Source: Termitomyces sp. T153 | Taxonomy: Eukaryota; Basidiomycota; Agaricomycetes; Agaricales; Lyophyllaceae | Assembly (NCBI GenBank): GCA_018296165.2 | Contig: JACKQL020000128.1 | Coordinates: forward strand, 61,673-125,672 | DNA: 64,000 nt | Direction of reading: 5' to 3' | Shown here: piece after piece, positions 36,604 through 46,761 of the stretch | Position numbering within the stretch: position 1 is the first letter of the stretch | How the letters are laid out: each line of letters opens with the position of its first letter | Made by a program: the position numbers and the translations under genes | The notes under the pieces: model-generated | Told to the model about the DNA's origin: nothing | Seen by the model: the letters and a program-made list of their open reading frames with translations, nothing else | The model's database searches: none

Positions 36604-37308
36604 GAAAGCTATAGTCAAGATGGGAGTAGGGAAGGACCTGTTCAATCGGTAACCTGCTGAACTGTAACTTACATACTCCTGGACACAGCCAACAGGCCAC
36701 GAACAGCCATGACCGAAGGAGAATCCGTTTCCCATGTCAACGTGTATGAGTATGTTATGTACTTTCATCACAAACGCGACCTGGATTTCCGGTCTGGCTT
36801 GTCCCTGAGGTTCGGACGCCCCATAACAGCATATGACTCCCTCTTCGTTGAATGAGAACACTCCCGGCTCAACACCTCATAGCCTAGCCCAGCTGTAGAA
36901 TCTAGACAAGTTGACCGCAGTTAACCCGCATAATCCATAAACGACTACAGACAGGAATCATGGAGCCATTGTACCATCATGAATCGATCTAGCAGACGCA
37001 AGATATCTCCGATTGATGGAGCACATGAATTAAGCCATGCTGAGGTGATGTCTATTCTCGTTGTCTTTCCCAGACCGATATACACCAGTAAATCGAGCTT
37101 GTTCCATGCTGATACGTTGCATGAAGATTTCATTGACGGTTTTCCGATAAATGAGGTGCACGATGTTGAAGTGCGTGAACTGATGCTAGGAAGAGGTAAA
37201 ATAGTTTCTCAATCGCTCATTTCCAAAACCAATATGGTTGCGACCCCAGGTGTTCCATCGAAAGCTCTGAGTGTAATGTGGGATAAACGATGTTGTGGAA
37301 GAGTACAA
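36604..37308. other. Intergenic between the ubiquitin-like-domain gene and the tRNA-like repeats
   Basis: No gene is supported. A long frame on the plus strand (36979-37428) runs straight through a tRNA-like repeat and its linker, so it is treated as chance. A linker motif GACGGTTTTCCGATA near 37136 resembles GATGGATTCCCGATA near 44620 (minus strand), suggesting another decayed copy of the 190-bp repeat starts here. Confidence 0.4.
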
Positions 37309-37408
37309 GCCCCGGTGGTGTATGGCACACGCTCGGAAGCGATCAACACATTGGAACTTCTCATTACCTATAGCGAGAGCGACCAAGTTCAAATCGGAAT
37401 CTGGGGCT
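37309..37408 (+). repeat. tRNA-like repeat, copy P1
   Basis: Begins GCCCCGGTGGTGTATGGC (acceptor plus A-box-like D-arm), has ACACGCTCGGAA, a variable centre, then AAGTTCAAATCGG (B-box-like T-arm) and ends TCTGGGGCT. The 5' GCCCC and 3' GGGGC can pair. It lies 859 bases before the importin start codon. Confidence 0.7.
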
Positions 37409-37671
37409 TGAAGGTTTTACTTGTTTGATAGCGCTGTTTCTTTTCGTTTGTCGAAGGCTTGAGTGGCTGGGATCCCTTTTTATCATAGCATCAATGAGAG
37501 CTATCGTTTGATACAGGTGTCATTTGTATGAACTGATGGCTTCGGGGTCCATTGAAGGAATCCTCACCTCGGTATGTACATTATATCCCGTGTTCTGTAA
37601 CTTTTGAGAATGGGAGCAACTAGTTTGATGGCAATGCTGTGCAACCTTTTGTATATATATGAACACAGTAC

Positions 37672-37749
37672 GCCCCTGGCACACGCAGAAACAATAGGAA
37701 GGGCGTTATAAGCTATGCGAGAGAACTCGATAGATTCGAGCACAGAGCA
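37672..37749 (+). repeat. tRNA-like repeat, copy P2 (shortened)
   Basis: Begins GCCCCTGGCACACGCAG, lacking the TGGTGTA A-box piece, and ends AACTCGATAGATTCGAGCAC, AGAGCA. A decayed member of the same family as P1 and P3. Confidence 0.55.
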
Positions 37750-37857
37750 CTTATCGGTGGATTTTCAGTATCTGATAACCTTTGGTGAATGTTGACAGAC
37801 ATAATGTTGAGAAACACTCGCATAGATATCATATACGTTGGACGAGAGGGAGTATAC

Positions 37858-37953
37858 GCCCCTCTGGTGTACGGCGCACACTCGGAAATAGTTACTGGCA
37901 CTCAGATCTCAGAGCTCATCCGAGAGAAGCTCGTTCGATTCGAGCATGGGGCA
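37858..37953 (+). repeat. tRNA-like repeat, copy P3
   Basis: One of the best copies: GCCCCTCTGGTGTACGGCGC, ACACTCGGAAA, a variable centre of about 30 nt, GAGAGAAGCTCG, TTCGATT, CGAGC, ATGGGGCA. The T-arm GCTCG/CGAGC with loop TTCGATT is perfect. No standard anticodon arm can be drawn in the centre. It lies about 215 bp before the importin start codon and its 3' half is part of the inverted duplication at 42649-43056. Confidence 0.75.
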
Positions 37954-38167
37954 TTCCACGTGGATAAAAAGTGTGATTGTTCTTTTTGAGCCTAAAGTAC
38001 TTATTCCAATTTACCTTGTATCTTGTGTCCTTGAATTGCAACCGTCATTAGCAGAGGCCGTGATTATCGACCCGTGATTATCTTTGATCAACGCATGCGG
38101 ATCATGAGCGGGCCGGTTCAGCGTGGGTATGGTCGGACGAATTTTGCTGGCTGGCAACCAGCCAGCG

Positions 38168-41100
38168 ATGGAGGCCGTCGTTCCCGAAGAAATCACGCTC
38201 GAGCTGACACAGATCTTGTCCAACCTCGTGCTAGGTGACAACGAGATTCGATCCAAGTGAGTCCTTTGCTGTCTTCCCCCTTGTCCGATGCTGATGGGTG
38301 GGGTGTAGTGCAGAAAAGGCAGTGAATGATCGGCTGGCGCAGACGCCAGAGCTGTACTTGCTGGCGCTAGCACAGTTTGCGATTGTGGCAGATACGGACG
38401 TGGTGAGTGATTTGGTTGATATTGATTTATATCTTTGTCTGCGTACTTGACATTGATCTATATCTATGGTCTGCATACTTGGCATTGATTTATATCTTGG
38501 TCTGCGTACTTGACCTTGATTTATATCTTGGAATACGTACTTGATATTGATTTAAATCTTGTATTGACCAGATGCGTTCATTCTCGCTTGTCCTCCTGCG
38601 CCGTCTTCTCTTCCGCCCTGCCCCCACTTCTCAACCCACGCGCCCCCGCTCAGCCCTCTACGACCACCTCTCTGCGCAGACGATTACCACCCTTGAGCGT
38701 CTCTTACTCCATTCTCTTGCCCAAGAGCCGGTCCCCAAGGTCCGCAGGAACGCAGTAGACACCGTCTGCGACATTGCAAACCAGGGGATGTCACGCGGGC
38801 GGCCGTGGCATGCATTGCAGAGCCAGGCATTTGCAATGGCGATCGCACAACCACAACAGGGCGCAGAGACGAACGCAGCGGTGCACGCGCTGATGGTTCT
38901 CGGCCGCACGAGTGCGTACGGCGTCTTTGCCGGCGCCCCGAATCTTGTTATGGATCTGCAGCCGGACGTTGTGCTGGGCGTTCTCCAGCGTGGACTGGAG
39001 GATGCAGGAAGTATTGAGGTGCGCACGGCCGCGCTGCGTGCGTCCGTCGCGTATCTCGAGTCTGCAGACGCCCAGCAGCTCGCGCGAGCATCGGGTCTTC
39101 TTGCGCCGATGCTGTCCACACTTGCTTCGCTCTCCAGCGCGCTTTCTCTCTCGTCGTCGCAGCCAAAGTCCACGCCAACAAACTACCATCACCTCTCGGT
39201 GTTCCTCTCGATCCTCACGCCCCTCTGCGCGACGCACCCTGCCCTCTTCTTGCCCCACCTCAACGGTCTCATGCACCTCTTGTCCCCACTCATCCTACCC
39301 ATCGTCGATTGCGGTCCTACACCCACTATCCGCAGACCGTTCCCTCCCCGTGCAGGGTCTTCTCCTTTCCCTCCCACAGCAGGGACAACTCCAACAACAT
39401 TCACGTTTCCCCCGGGCCCGGCAGCCACCGACATCGACGACACGGAAGAACACGACTTGCGCCAGACCCTGCGTCTCAGCGCCCTCGAATTCATGCTGAC
39501 ACTCTCCGAGGCTCGGCCGGGGATGGTCAGGCGCGTGCAAGGTTGGGTTGATGTCGTTGTTAAAGCATGTTTGGAGGGGATGGGGGAGTTGGATGAGGAT
39601 GGGGAGGGTGCAGGGTGGGAGAGCGATGATGTGAGTTTTTGTTTTTGTTTGCTACGTCCTGCGTTCTGTGGAATGATGCGTTCGCTTCGTTGCTTGCCTT
39701 TGAGTTCTCCTCACTTTCGATTCTGGAGCTCGGACATCTTGATTGATTCTTGACATCTAACAATGAACTCGCTCGCGCAGCCCTCGTCGAACTCAAGCAC
39801 GTCCGAGACGGATTCCCCGCCTGCGCTATACGAACAATCGCTCGATAGACTTGCGATCGCAATGGGCGGCCGTGCGGTTCTACCGCCTGCGTTTCAGGTT
39901 CGTCCTTTGCTCCCTGCCTCTGCACGCACGCTAACCACCGCATCCAACAGTACATCCCATCCATGCTGGCAAGCTATGACTGGCGCGTGAGACATGCTGG
40001 GCTTATGGCCATCGCTGCGATTGGCGAGGGGACGGGTAAGGTGTGTGTTTCTTGCTTAGTTTTTGTGTTTTTTTTTTTCGGTGTAACACTACCATCTCGC
40101 AGGTAATGCTCGAACAGCTAGGAAAAGTCGTCGAGTACGTGTCTTCACTTCCCTTGATCAATCACTATCTAGTCTGATCTGAATAATTAAAAGCCTTGTC
40201 ACGCCCATGTTTGGAGATTCGCATCCGAGGGTTAGATATGCGGCTTGTCAGTGTGTGTATGTTTGTGTTTTTTCTTTTTCTTTCGTTCGTTTCGTTCTTT
40301 GACTGTTTTCTACACACACCACCCCCTTGTCCGCACCCTTATCCGTATTTTCACCCGCTGATTCACTGATTCGCTTTTTGTGTATACCAGTGGACAGCTA
40401 TGTACAGACCTCGAGGTATGTATTTTCCTTCTCTTTCTTCTGGAGTGATGAATGTTGATGATTGATGTTGACTTGCCCTACCTACTCTACCTGACACCCT
40501 ACCTTATTCAATATACCTGACACACACCTACCCTGCCTGAAACCCGACGTGTGGAAACAGGAAGTTATACAAGAGCGGTATCACCAACAACTGTTCTCAG
40601 TGCTTATACCCGCACTGGAAGATCCCGAGCCTCGGTAAGTCCTTCGTTCTTTTCTCCTTCCTTCTTCCCCACACCCTTCAACCTTAAGATCCAAACGCAA
40701 AACACAGCTAACCCCTCCCTCCCACCGCACAGCGTCCACGCCCACGCCGCCGCGGCCCTCATAAACTTCTGCGAGGGCGTCGCACGCGACACGCTCGTTC
40801 CTTATCTTGATCTGATCGTTGAGCGGTTGTTGAGGTTGTTGAATCCCGGGGCTGGTGGGGTCGCCGCTAGCGGGCCGGCAGGGGTAGAAGGGACGGGGAA
40901 GACGGAGCCGAAGAGGTATGTGCAGGAACAGGCGATTACGACGCTTGCGATGGTTGCGGATGCGAGTGAGAGGATGTTTACGAAGGTACGTTCTTGTGAG
41001 GAAATGAAAGGGGAGGAAAACAATGGAAATGAAAGGGGACGCTGATGTAGTTTTTGTGTGTAGCACTACGCGTCGATTATGCCGCTTTTGTTGGATGTGC

Positions 41101-42435
41101 TTGGGCGGGCGGACGGGGTTGAGTATAGGAAGTTGAGGGTCAAGGCCATGGAGTGTGCGGGTCTTGTTGGTTCGTGTCATTTCGTGTCTCTCTTTTGTTT
41201 TTTTTTCCTTCTCCTTTGGGCGCTGACTTGAGAGTGTTCTTTTGGGTAGCTATCGCTGTGGGGAGGGACATGTTCCGCCCCGATGCAGCTACATTTGTGG
41301 AGCTGCTTATTCGTGTACAAAGTGGGTGTTTCCTCGTGAAATAACGAATTTTTTTTTTATCAAAGAAGAAAGCTGATTGATGATTGGTGACATTCGATCG
41401 GCAGAGAGCCCCGTGGACCCGTCGGACACGCAGCTGGGGCATTATTTGATCGCGACGTGGGCAAAGGTGTGTCAGGCGATGGGACCAGAGTTCGAGCCCT
41501 ACCTCCCTGCCGTCGTTCCGTCGCTCTTGCAGACCGCGAGCGCGAAGCCGGATGTTTCTGTTTATGGTGCGTTCCTTTCCTTTCCTTCTTTCCTTCTTGT
41601 TTGTTCCTCAACTCTTGAACTAACACAGACGATCACGAAGCACAAGAAAAAGTGGAAGAAAGAGAGGGGTGGGAGACGGTCGTTATGGACGGGCGGACGC
41701 TGGGAATTCGGACATCGGCGATTGAGGAGAAGTGTCAGGCGTTTGAGACACTTGTCATTTACTGCTCGACACTTGGAGCGAGGTTTGCGCCGTATGTGCC
41801 ACAGACCCTTGAAGTTACGCTTCCGGGGTTGTCGTTTTATTATCATGATGGTGTGAGAGAGGCTTGTGCGATGTACGTGTGTTCCCCTTCTCTTTTGATC
41901 AACTACGGCCCTTGGGACGCCCGTTTTCTGAGTGTTGGTGACTCACGACAGACTCGTACCTATGCTTCTCGCATCTGGAAAAGCAAGCAACACGCTCACG
42001 AACCAGATGGTCTCGGCTACATTCCATCAACTCATCACTGCCATCCGTACAGAGCACGACACGTCATTCCTTGCATCGCTCTATAAATGCCTGAATGACA
42101 CTCTTCGCGTCGTAGGCGGGCCGGATGTCCTCCCGAAGGAGTTTATGGATGGTATAATTGAGGTGACGAAGCACCAGCTGCAGCTTATCGCTGATAGGAG
42201 GAGGGGGCGTGCAAATCGCGCTGCTGCTGGGGCTGGCGCGGGCGCGGGGACGGCGATAGAGGGACTGGATAAGGAGGAGATGGCTCTTATGGAGGAGGTG
42301 GAGGATTTTGTGTTGGATGATATGGGGAAGATGCTGAGTGTTGTGGATCCTGCACATCCGTTGTTGGTTGCTGTGGGGAGTGTGAAGGATTTGGGGTTTA
42401 GTTCATGGGGGAGTGATGAGGAAGATGAGGAGTAG
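38168..42435 (+). CDS. KAP121: Importin beta family karyopherin, Kap121/Pse1/importin-5 type
   Basis: Nuclear import receptor that binds cargo in the cytoplasm and releases it on Ran-GTP in the nucleus. Fifteen exons join in frame: 38168-38256, 38309-38402, 38572-39630, 39781-39897, 39951-40040, 40103-40134, 40194-40256, 40391-40415, 40561-40634, 40733-40985, 41064-41169, 41250-41321, 41405-41566, 41629-41872, 41952-42435 (987 aa). HEAT-repeat text throughout: ALAQFAIVADTDVMRSFSLV near the N-terminus, YDWRVRHAGLMAIAAIGEG, HPRVRYAACQCVGQLCTDLE, HAHAAAALINFCEGV, and the IPO5-like IRTSAIEEKCQAFETLV, YYHDGVREACAMLVPMLL. The ATG at 38168 (MEAVVPEEITLELTQIL) fits the family better than the in-frame ATG at 38129. 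Canonical proteins are about 1,100 aa and end with further HEAT repeats. This one stops after GSVKDLGFSSWGSDEEDEE, so the C-terminus is short or lost. The stop lies inside a 9-bp tandem repeat (GAGGAGTAG, four copies, 42427-42462). Confidence 0.88.
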
Positions 42436-42462
42436 GAGGAGTAGGAGGAGTAGGAGGAGTAG
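42427..42462 (+). repeat. 9-bp tandem repeat at the importin stop codon
   Basis: Four perfect copies of GAGGAGTAG. The first supplies the last two Glu codons and the TAG stop. The others repeat Glu-Glu-stop in frame. Confidence 0.9.
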
Positions 42463-42648
42463 GAGTGCGTGGGTATATCTATTTTCTGTCTTTAGTGCTT
42501 TTTCTGTTGATTTCAATGACTCGGAATGACTTGCGATGACTACATAAGTACTTTGGATACATAATAAAAGCGCATTGATTTGATCTCGAGTGAGTGCTTG
42601 GTCACCTTGATTATTATGAGATTATGAAGCTGACACTGGTCATTTACA

Positions 42649-43056
42649 GCGCAGGAGAATGAGCGAGAATGAACGCATCTGATCAATATCAGATATAACT
42701 CAATATCAAGCACGCAAAAACTAAGACATAAGATCAAAATCAACCAAACCACTCACCACATCTGTATCGCCACAATCGCAAACTGTGCAAGCGCCAACAA
42801 TTACACATTCCAGCCGGTCGTTCACCGTCCTTTGTACACTATGTCACCAACTCACTTGGACCGAATCTCGTCGCCTAACACGAGGTTGGACTGACCGGCC
42901 CGGCCCGCTCACGGCATGCGTTGATCAAGGACGATCACGACGCGTCGAGGCACAAAATAGCGTATGTAGCTTGGGTTAATACTCTATGAGGCTAAAAGGA
43001 ACTAATTCACTTTTGATCCACGCGCCCCGCGCCCGAATCGGATGAGCTCCTCCGAT
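42649..43056 (-). pseudogene. Inverted, broken duplicate of the importin 5' end
   Basis: Read on the minus strand this matches 37912-38601 with internal deletions: part of tRNA-like P3 (GATTCGGGCGCGGGGC), the upstream region (GATCAACGCATGC, GAGCGGGCC), exon 1 (TCCAACCTCGTGTTAGGCGA and ATTCGGTCCAAGTGAGT), exon 2 (GCACAGTTTGCGATTGTGGC) with a one-base deletion, intron 2, and the start of exon 3 (GATGCGTTCATTCTCGCT) up to CTGCGC. The ATG is missing, so it cannot code. It lies about 210 bp after the importin stop in opposite orientation. Confidence 0.85.
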
Positions 43057-43408
43057 GCGCTGTGGGGTCGTGGCCACCAGTCGAATCACGACCAAATCAC
43101 CAGGGATGACACAACGACGTAACAACTGAGCTTGACGAAACGCTGGTCAAAGCGTGCGCGTGAGTCAAATAGATGCATTCGCGTTTCGCCGACGTCTTCT
43201 ATAAGTCCGAAGCTGACACGAACGTCGAACCTTAAGGCCTTACTTCCCATCTCACGTAATTGCTCGTGGAGTCGCCTCGTTCTCCTTCGTCGCCTCCGCT
43301 TAATTTTTTTTGCCGTTCTCCACACGAATCTCGCTCCTTGTCTCATTCTCTGGGCAGGTCTTCTCCCTTTACCACACAGGTTACTGAATACTAAAATCCA
43401 CCGACAAA

Positions 43409-44675
43409 TACCCCGTGCTCCAATTGAACGAGCTCCTCTCGCATAGCTAATACCACCCTGCTGATTCTTTTTGAGCGTGCGCCATACAACAGGGGCGTCT
43501 ATTGTTATGAAACTGTTTACTGAATATTGTGTCTGTAAAGATATACAAAGGTTACAAAGAATGGCCGTCAAGCTAGTGCCCTCTGCCCGAATCGAATGAG
43601 CTCCTAGCGTATACGCCTATCTAGCCGACCGGCAATTCTTTCTGATCGTGCACCGTACACCACAGGGACGTGTAATCCTTCCTTCTCAAAGGTTGCATAG
43701 CACGAAATTTAGTTTACATACTGAAGTGAGAGTGATGAATTCTATTGTTGATGCTGTGATACGAAGACGTTCTGGTCACGCCCTCAAGCTTCCAACAAAA
43801 GAGAAAATCACATCGCTACCGAGCGAATGGAATTTTTCAACCCCAGACGTCAATTCGAACCTAGGTCCCTCTCGTTATAAGTATTGAGAAATAACAATGT
43901 GCTCATCGATTCTGAGTGTGTATCGTACACCATTGGGGCTCGTATTCCGCCTCTCGAAAGTTATATACATAGCAGAAAATACGAAATGTGTACCATGCCG
44001 AGGTGAGTGGTCCTTAATCACGCGTTCCAACGATGTAGCAAAAAGATGAAGAGCTGGTCATGCCTCGCGCTCGAATCGAAAGCCGCTCTCCCATGAGCTT
44101 ATTCCACTAGCAATCGTTTCCGATCATGCGCCGTACACCACTGGAACCTATCTTGTTGATGCTGAGCACAAAATACAGCGTAGCCTAGGTGAGTATACCT
44201 TTCATCAAGAGTCTGATGGAGAAATAGGAACTATTCTGTAAAGATACCGACATTCACCGAGCTCGAATCGAACGTGCCCCTCTCGCATGGTATGTATTGA
44301 GTTTTTGCGTGTCATATGTTTCCGAGCGTGCGCCATAGACCCCAGGGGCATCCCCTTTTCAAATATCAGTATGCTGAGGTAAGTGTTCCTTAGAGTCATG
44401 ACAAGGATAATCAAATAAGAGTGTATTCATTATTCTGAATGACCCCGCTAGAGTTGAAAGAGTTCCTCGCGCATGACTTCGCCACTCGCCTCAACATTGT
44501 TTTAGAAAATGCACTACACATCACCGGGGCGTCTGATATACTTATGCGAACATATCGAAACCTGTGTTTTTTGAGCATTGTGTCTGTGAACATTTGCAGA
44601 AATTTACTAGATATCGGGAATCCATCAACGAATGCCCCGCTCGCGAATTGAACGAGCCCTTCCGCATGAAGCCAC
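43409..44675 (-). repeat. Tandem array of tRNA-like repeats, ~190-bp period (7 copies)
   Basis: Copies at 43409-43496, 43577-43669, 43839-43939, 44062-44148, 44253-44349, 44440-44530 and a 3' half at 44633-44675; starts are spaced 168-262 bp. On the minus strand each reads GCCCCTGTGGTGTA, GGCGCACGCTCGGAA, 20-40 variable bases, CTCATGCGAGAGGAG, then a T-arm GCTCG, TTCGATT, CGAGC and GCGGGGCA. Linkers share AGCACAAAATACAGCGTA, CCTAGGTGAGTAT and AGTCTGATGG motifs. Acceptor ends and T-arm are tRNA-like with A- and B-box analogues, but the anticodon region is hypervariable. Other copies: 37309-37953 (plus) and 46206-46517 (minus). A lone 3' half lies at 43023-43060 within the importin duplicate. 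Confidence 0.8.
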
Positions 44676-44910
44676 ATTCACAAGATGGAGACATGGATAT
44701 GGCAGGCGACATGCATCCCATTTAGTAAGTAAGCGTGTCTTGATTGCCGGTGTAAGAATATTCACATAATGGACACGTGTCTGCGCCTCGCGCAAGATAT
44801 CTCGTTGTCATATATGGATCCACTGGATCGTTACGCTTGAATTGAACAAGCACAGAGAAATTTATACAACACAAGAATGTCAACAGCAGTAATATAACAG
44901 CGCAGAACGT

Positions 44911-45822
44911 CTAAGAAACAATGGTAGACTTGGTTACATCTTTGTCATTTGATGGGTGATGAATGTGAAGTTGCCCTGCTTTCCATGTCAGGACATCCTT
45001 CCAGCCTCTGTTCGTGGTCCCGATACGTTGGGATAGGGTCACGAGTGTCTTGGATGGAGTACCGTCAATAGTGTCGAAGCATAATAAGAAAAAGTGTTCA
45101 TGTGGGTGAATATACAATCTCAATCCGCTCTTTGAGACCTTTCTGAAATATACCGAAGGGAGTAGGCGGGTCCTCTCATTAAAACACTCGTTGTCGCCCG
45201 AATCCCATTGAATAACAAATTCTGTGAATAAGTGAATACTAACCATGTAAACAATATACCAATCTGACACAAATAATGAATAACTTACAAATTCTGATGA
45301 AGATACTTGACAATCCATTTACGATCATCTTTTGAAAGCGATCCCCAGGAACTCTCCCAGTTGCTCACAAAGTATTCCAGACCTACCAATGCCAAGGTGA
45401 TCTTGTCAAAATGTCTAGTGAAACATCAATTCAAGGGCAATCAGATACATGATGGATACATGACTTCACTTTTTCCAAGGGTAATACTTATATTCTGCCC
45501 TTTCGTTCACAAACTCATCACGAAGACGTTTCATGAAATCGCAAGGATCCAAATTGTCGTAAGCATCATTTCCAAACACCTTTGTCATCATCGCACTCCA
45601 CAATTGAGATTCGCGCTGCAATGGTTCGCTCGTGTCAAAGTCAGGAAAACGTTGGATAAAGACTCTCTCTAGCAGCTTTCTGTTTTCGATGGCCTGTATG
45701 ATACCGCTGGGAGATTTTAACATCTTTGACTCTTTATAGACCAATTCCGCCAGCCATTTGATTGAGAAAGCGACTACGTCGACAAGGTCGGAAAGATAGT
45801 ATAAGGAACAAGGCGATTGCAT
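44911..45822 (-). CDS. Paralog family X, gene 1 (unknown function)
   Basis: I do not recognise this family. Three exons: 45822-45470 (353 nt), 45414-45289 (126 nt), 45238-44911 (328 nt), 268 aa. It is clearly homologous to the genes at 46762-47638 and 51404-52240, with the same intron positions and phases. Shared text: MQSPCSLYYLSDLVDVVAFS at the start, NERAEYKYYPWKK at the end of exon 1, HFDKITLALVGLEYF and WGSLSKDDRKWIVKYL in exon 2, and FDTIDGTPSKT with a W-W-aromatic tail in exon 3. There is no signal peptide or clear membrane helix. It looks soluble and mostly helical in the first two thirds, and probably beta-rich at the end (alternating hydrophobics around DGTP). The middle of exon 1 is the most variable part. 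A 3' tail of about 14 residues beyond the conserved region is unique to this copy. It is flanked on both sides by tRNA-like repeats. Preceded by a shared promoter block. Confidence 0.75.
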
Positions 45823-45888
45823 AGCGTGGAGCGGAAGCGTGAGTTGCGAATTTAGATACTACAGGTAATGTCACAAATGAAATGAGAA

Positions 45889-45964
45889 CTTTTATATTTT
45901 GGAACCACAAGGCTGTGTGGCTTTGTAACGTTGTCGCCAGGTTTTTGGGCATGTTGCTCGCCTC
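45889..45964 (-). promoter_or_regulatory. Promoter block of family X gene 1
   Basis: On the minus strand: GAGGCGAGCAACATG, ACCTGGCGACAACGTTACAA, AGCCACACAGCCTTGTGG, then TATAAAAG 67-74 bases before the ATG. The same order occurs before genes 2 and 3. Confidence 0.75.
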
Positions 45965-46205
45965 ATTGTTTCCTCTCGATGTTAACTTGTGATTTCCTTT
46001 TTCGTCCGAGTCTACACATATGTGTCACAAAAGAGAGACAATGGTAATCACAATAAAAAGATGTGGAAACATGATTGTGTTACATGAACAAAAGGAAGGG
46101 CCCGGTTATTATTCGCGGTTGTCAACCACCCTGGTAGCACAAAATACAAGGTAACTCGGGTTCTATCGAGTCTGTTAGGCGAGAATACTATTTACTTTTC
46201 ATGGA

Positions 46206-46517
46206 TGTCCCGCGCCGGAAGCTCTTTTGATAATATTCCACTCGAGATCATTTTCCAGCGTGCGGCGTACTTGTATTATATATCGCTTCCGAGCGTAGAC
46301 CATCCACCACCGAGGCTTACATTCCCTTCGGATCTTCAAAGTTGTGTGTCATAGCGTACATGATGAGGCGAGCTATCCTTTATCATGGGCTTAATAAACT
46401 AAGAAAAAGATGATCAATCTTACGATCATGCCCCGCGCTCGAATCGAACGAACTCCTCTCGCATGAGTGACAAATCTGACTTATGGTTCCCGAGCGTGCG
46501 CCTTACACTACAGGGGC
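46206..46517 (-). repeat. tRNA-like repeats, copies J and I
   Basis: 46206-46316 is a decayed copy (GTCCCGCGCCGG end; CGAGGC start). 46429-46517 is a well-kept copy (minus strand GCCCCTGTAGTGTAAGGCGC, ACGCTCGGGAA, GAGAGGAGTTCG, TTCGATT, CGAGCGCGGGGCA). They lie between family X genes 1 and 2, in the same orientation as the array at 43.4-44.7 kb. Confidence 0.7.
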
Positions 46518-46761
46518 GTGTCTTCTCGATATTATTTCAATCTGTTCAAAGCATAAAATACAGCGTGACCTGGGTGAATATTCCTCTTTTGAGTCTGATG
46601 GGCTAGTGAAAACTATCCGCCTGTCTACAAGACGGTTCAATCTACCATTGATAGAACCTTTATAAGATCTGAGAATGCTAGCATGCGTACTGTTAACAGT
46701 AATATTCCACCATAGGACATATCAGAAACCATGGTAGACTTGGTTCATGTTCCCAATTGAT

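Noticed and set aside
36604..36861. 86-codon N-terminal extension of the ubiquitin-like-domain gene
   Set aside because: Open in frame, but its composition does not resemble the family. The ATG at 36603 gives a typical N-terminus.
36979..37428. 149-codon plus-strand open frame
   Set aside because: It runs straight through tRNA-like copy P1 and its linker, shows no family motif, and parallels chance frames in other copies of the repeat.
38572..39551. Several 70-195-codon frames on both strands within the importin gene
   Set aside because: Shadows of exon 3 in GC-rich sequence; only the HEAT-repeat frame matches a family.
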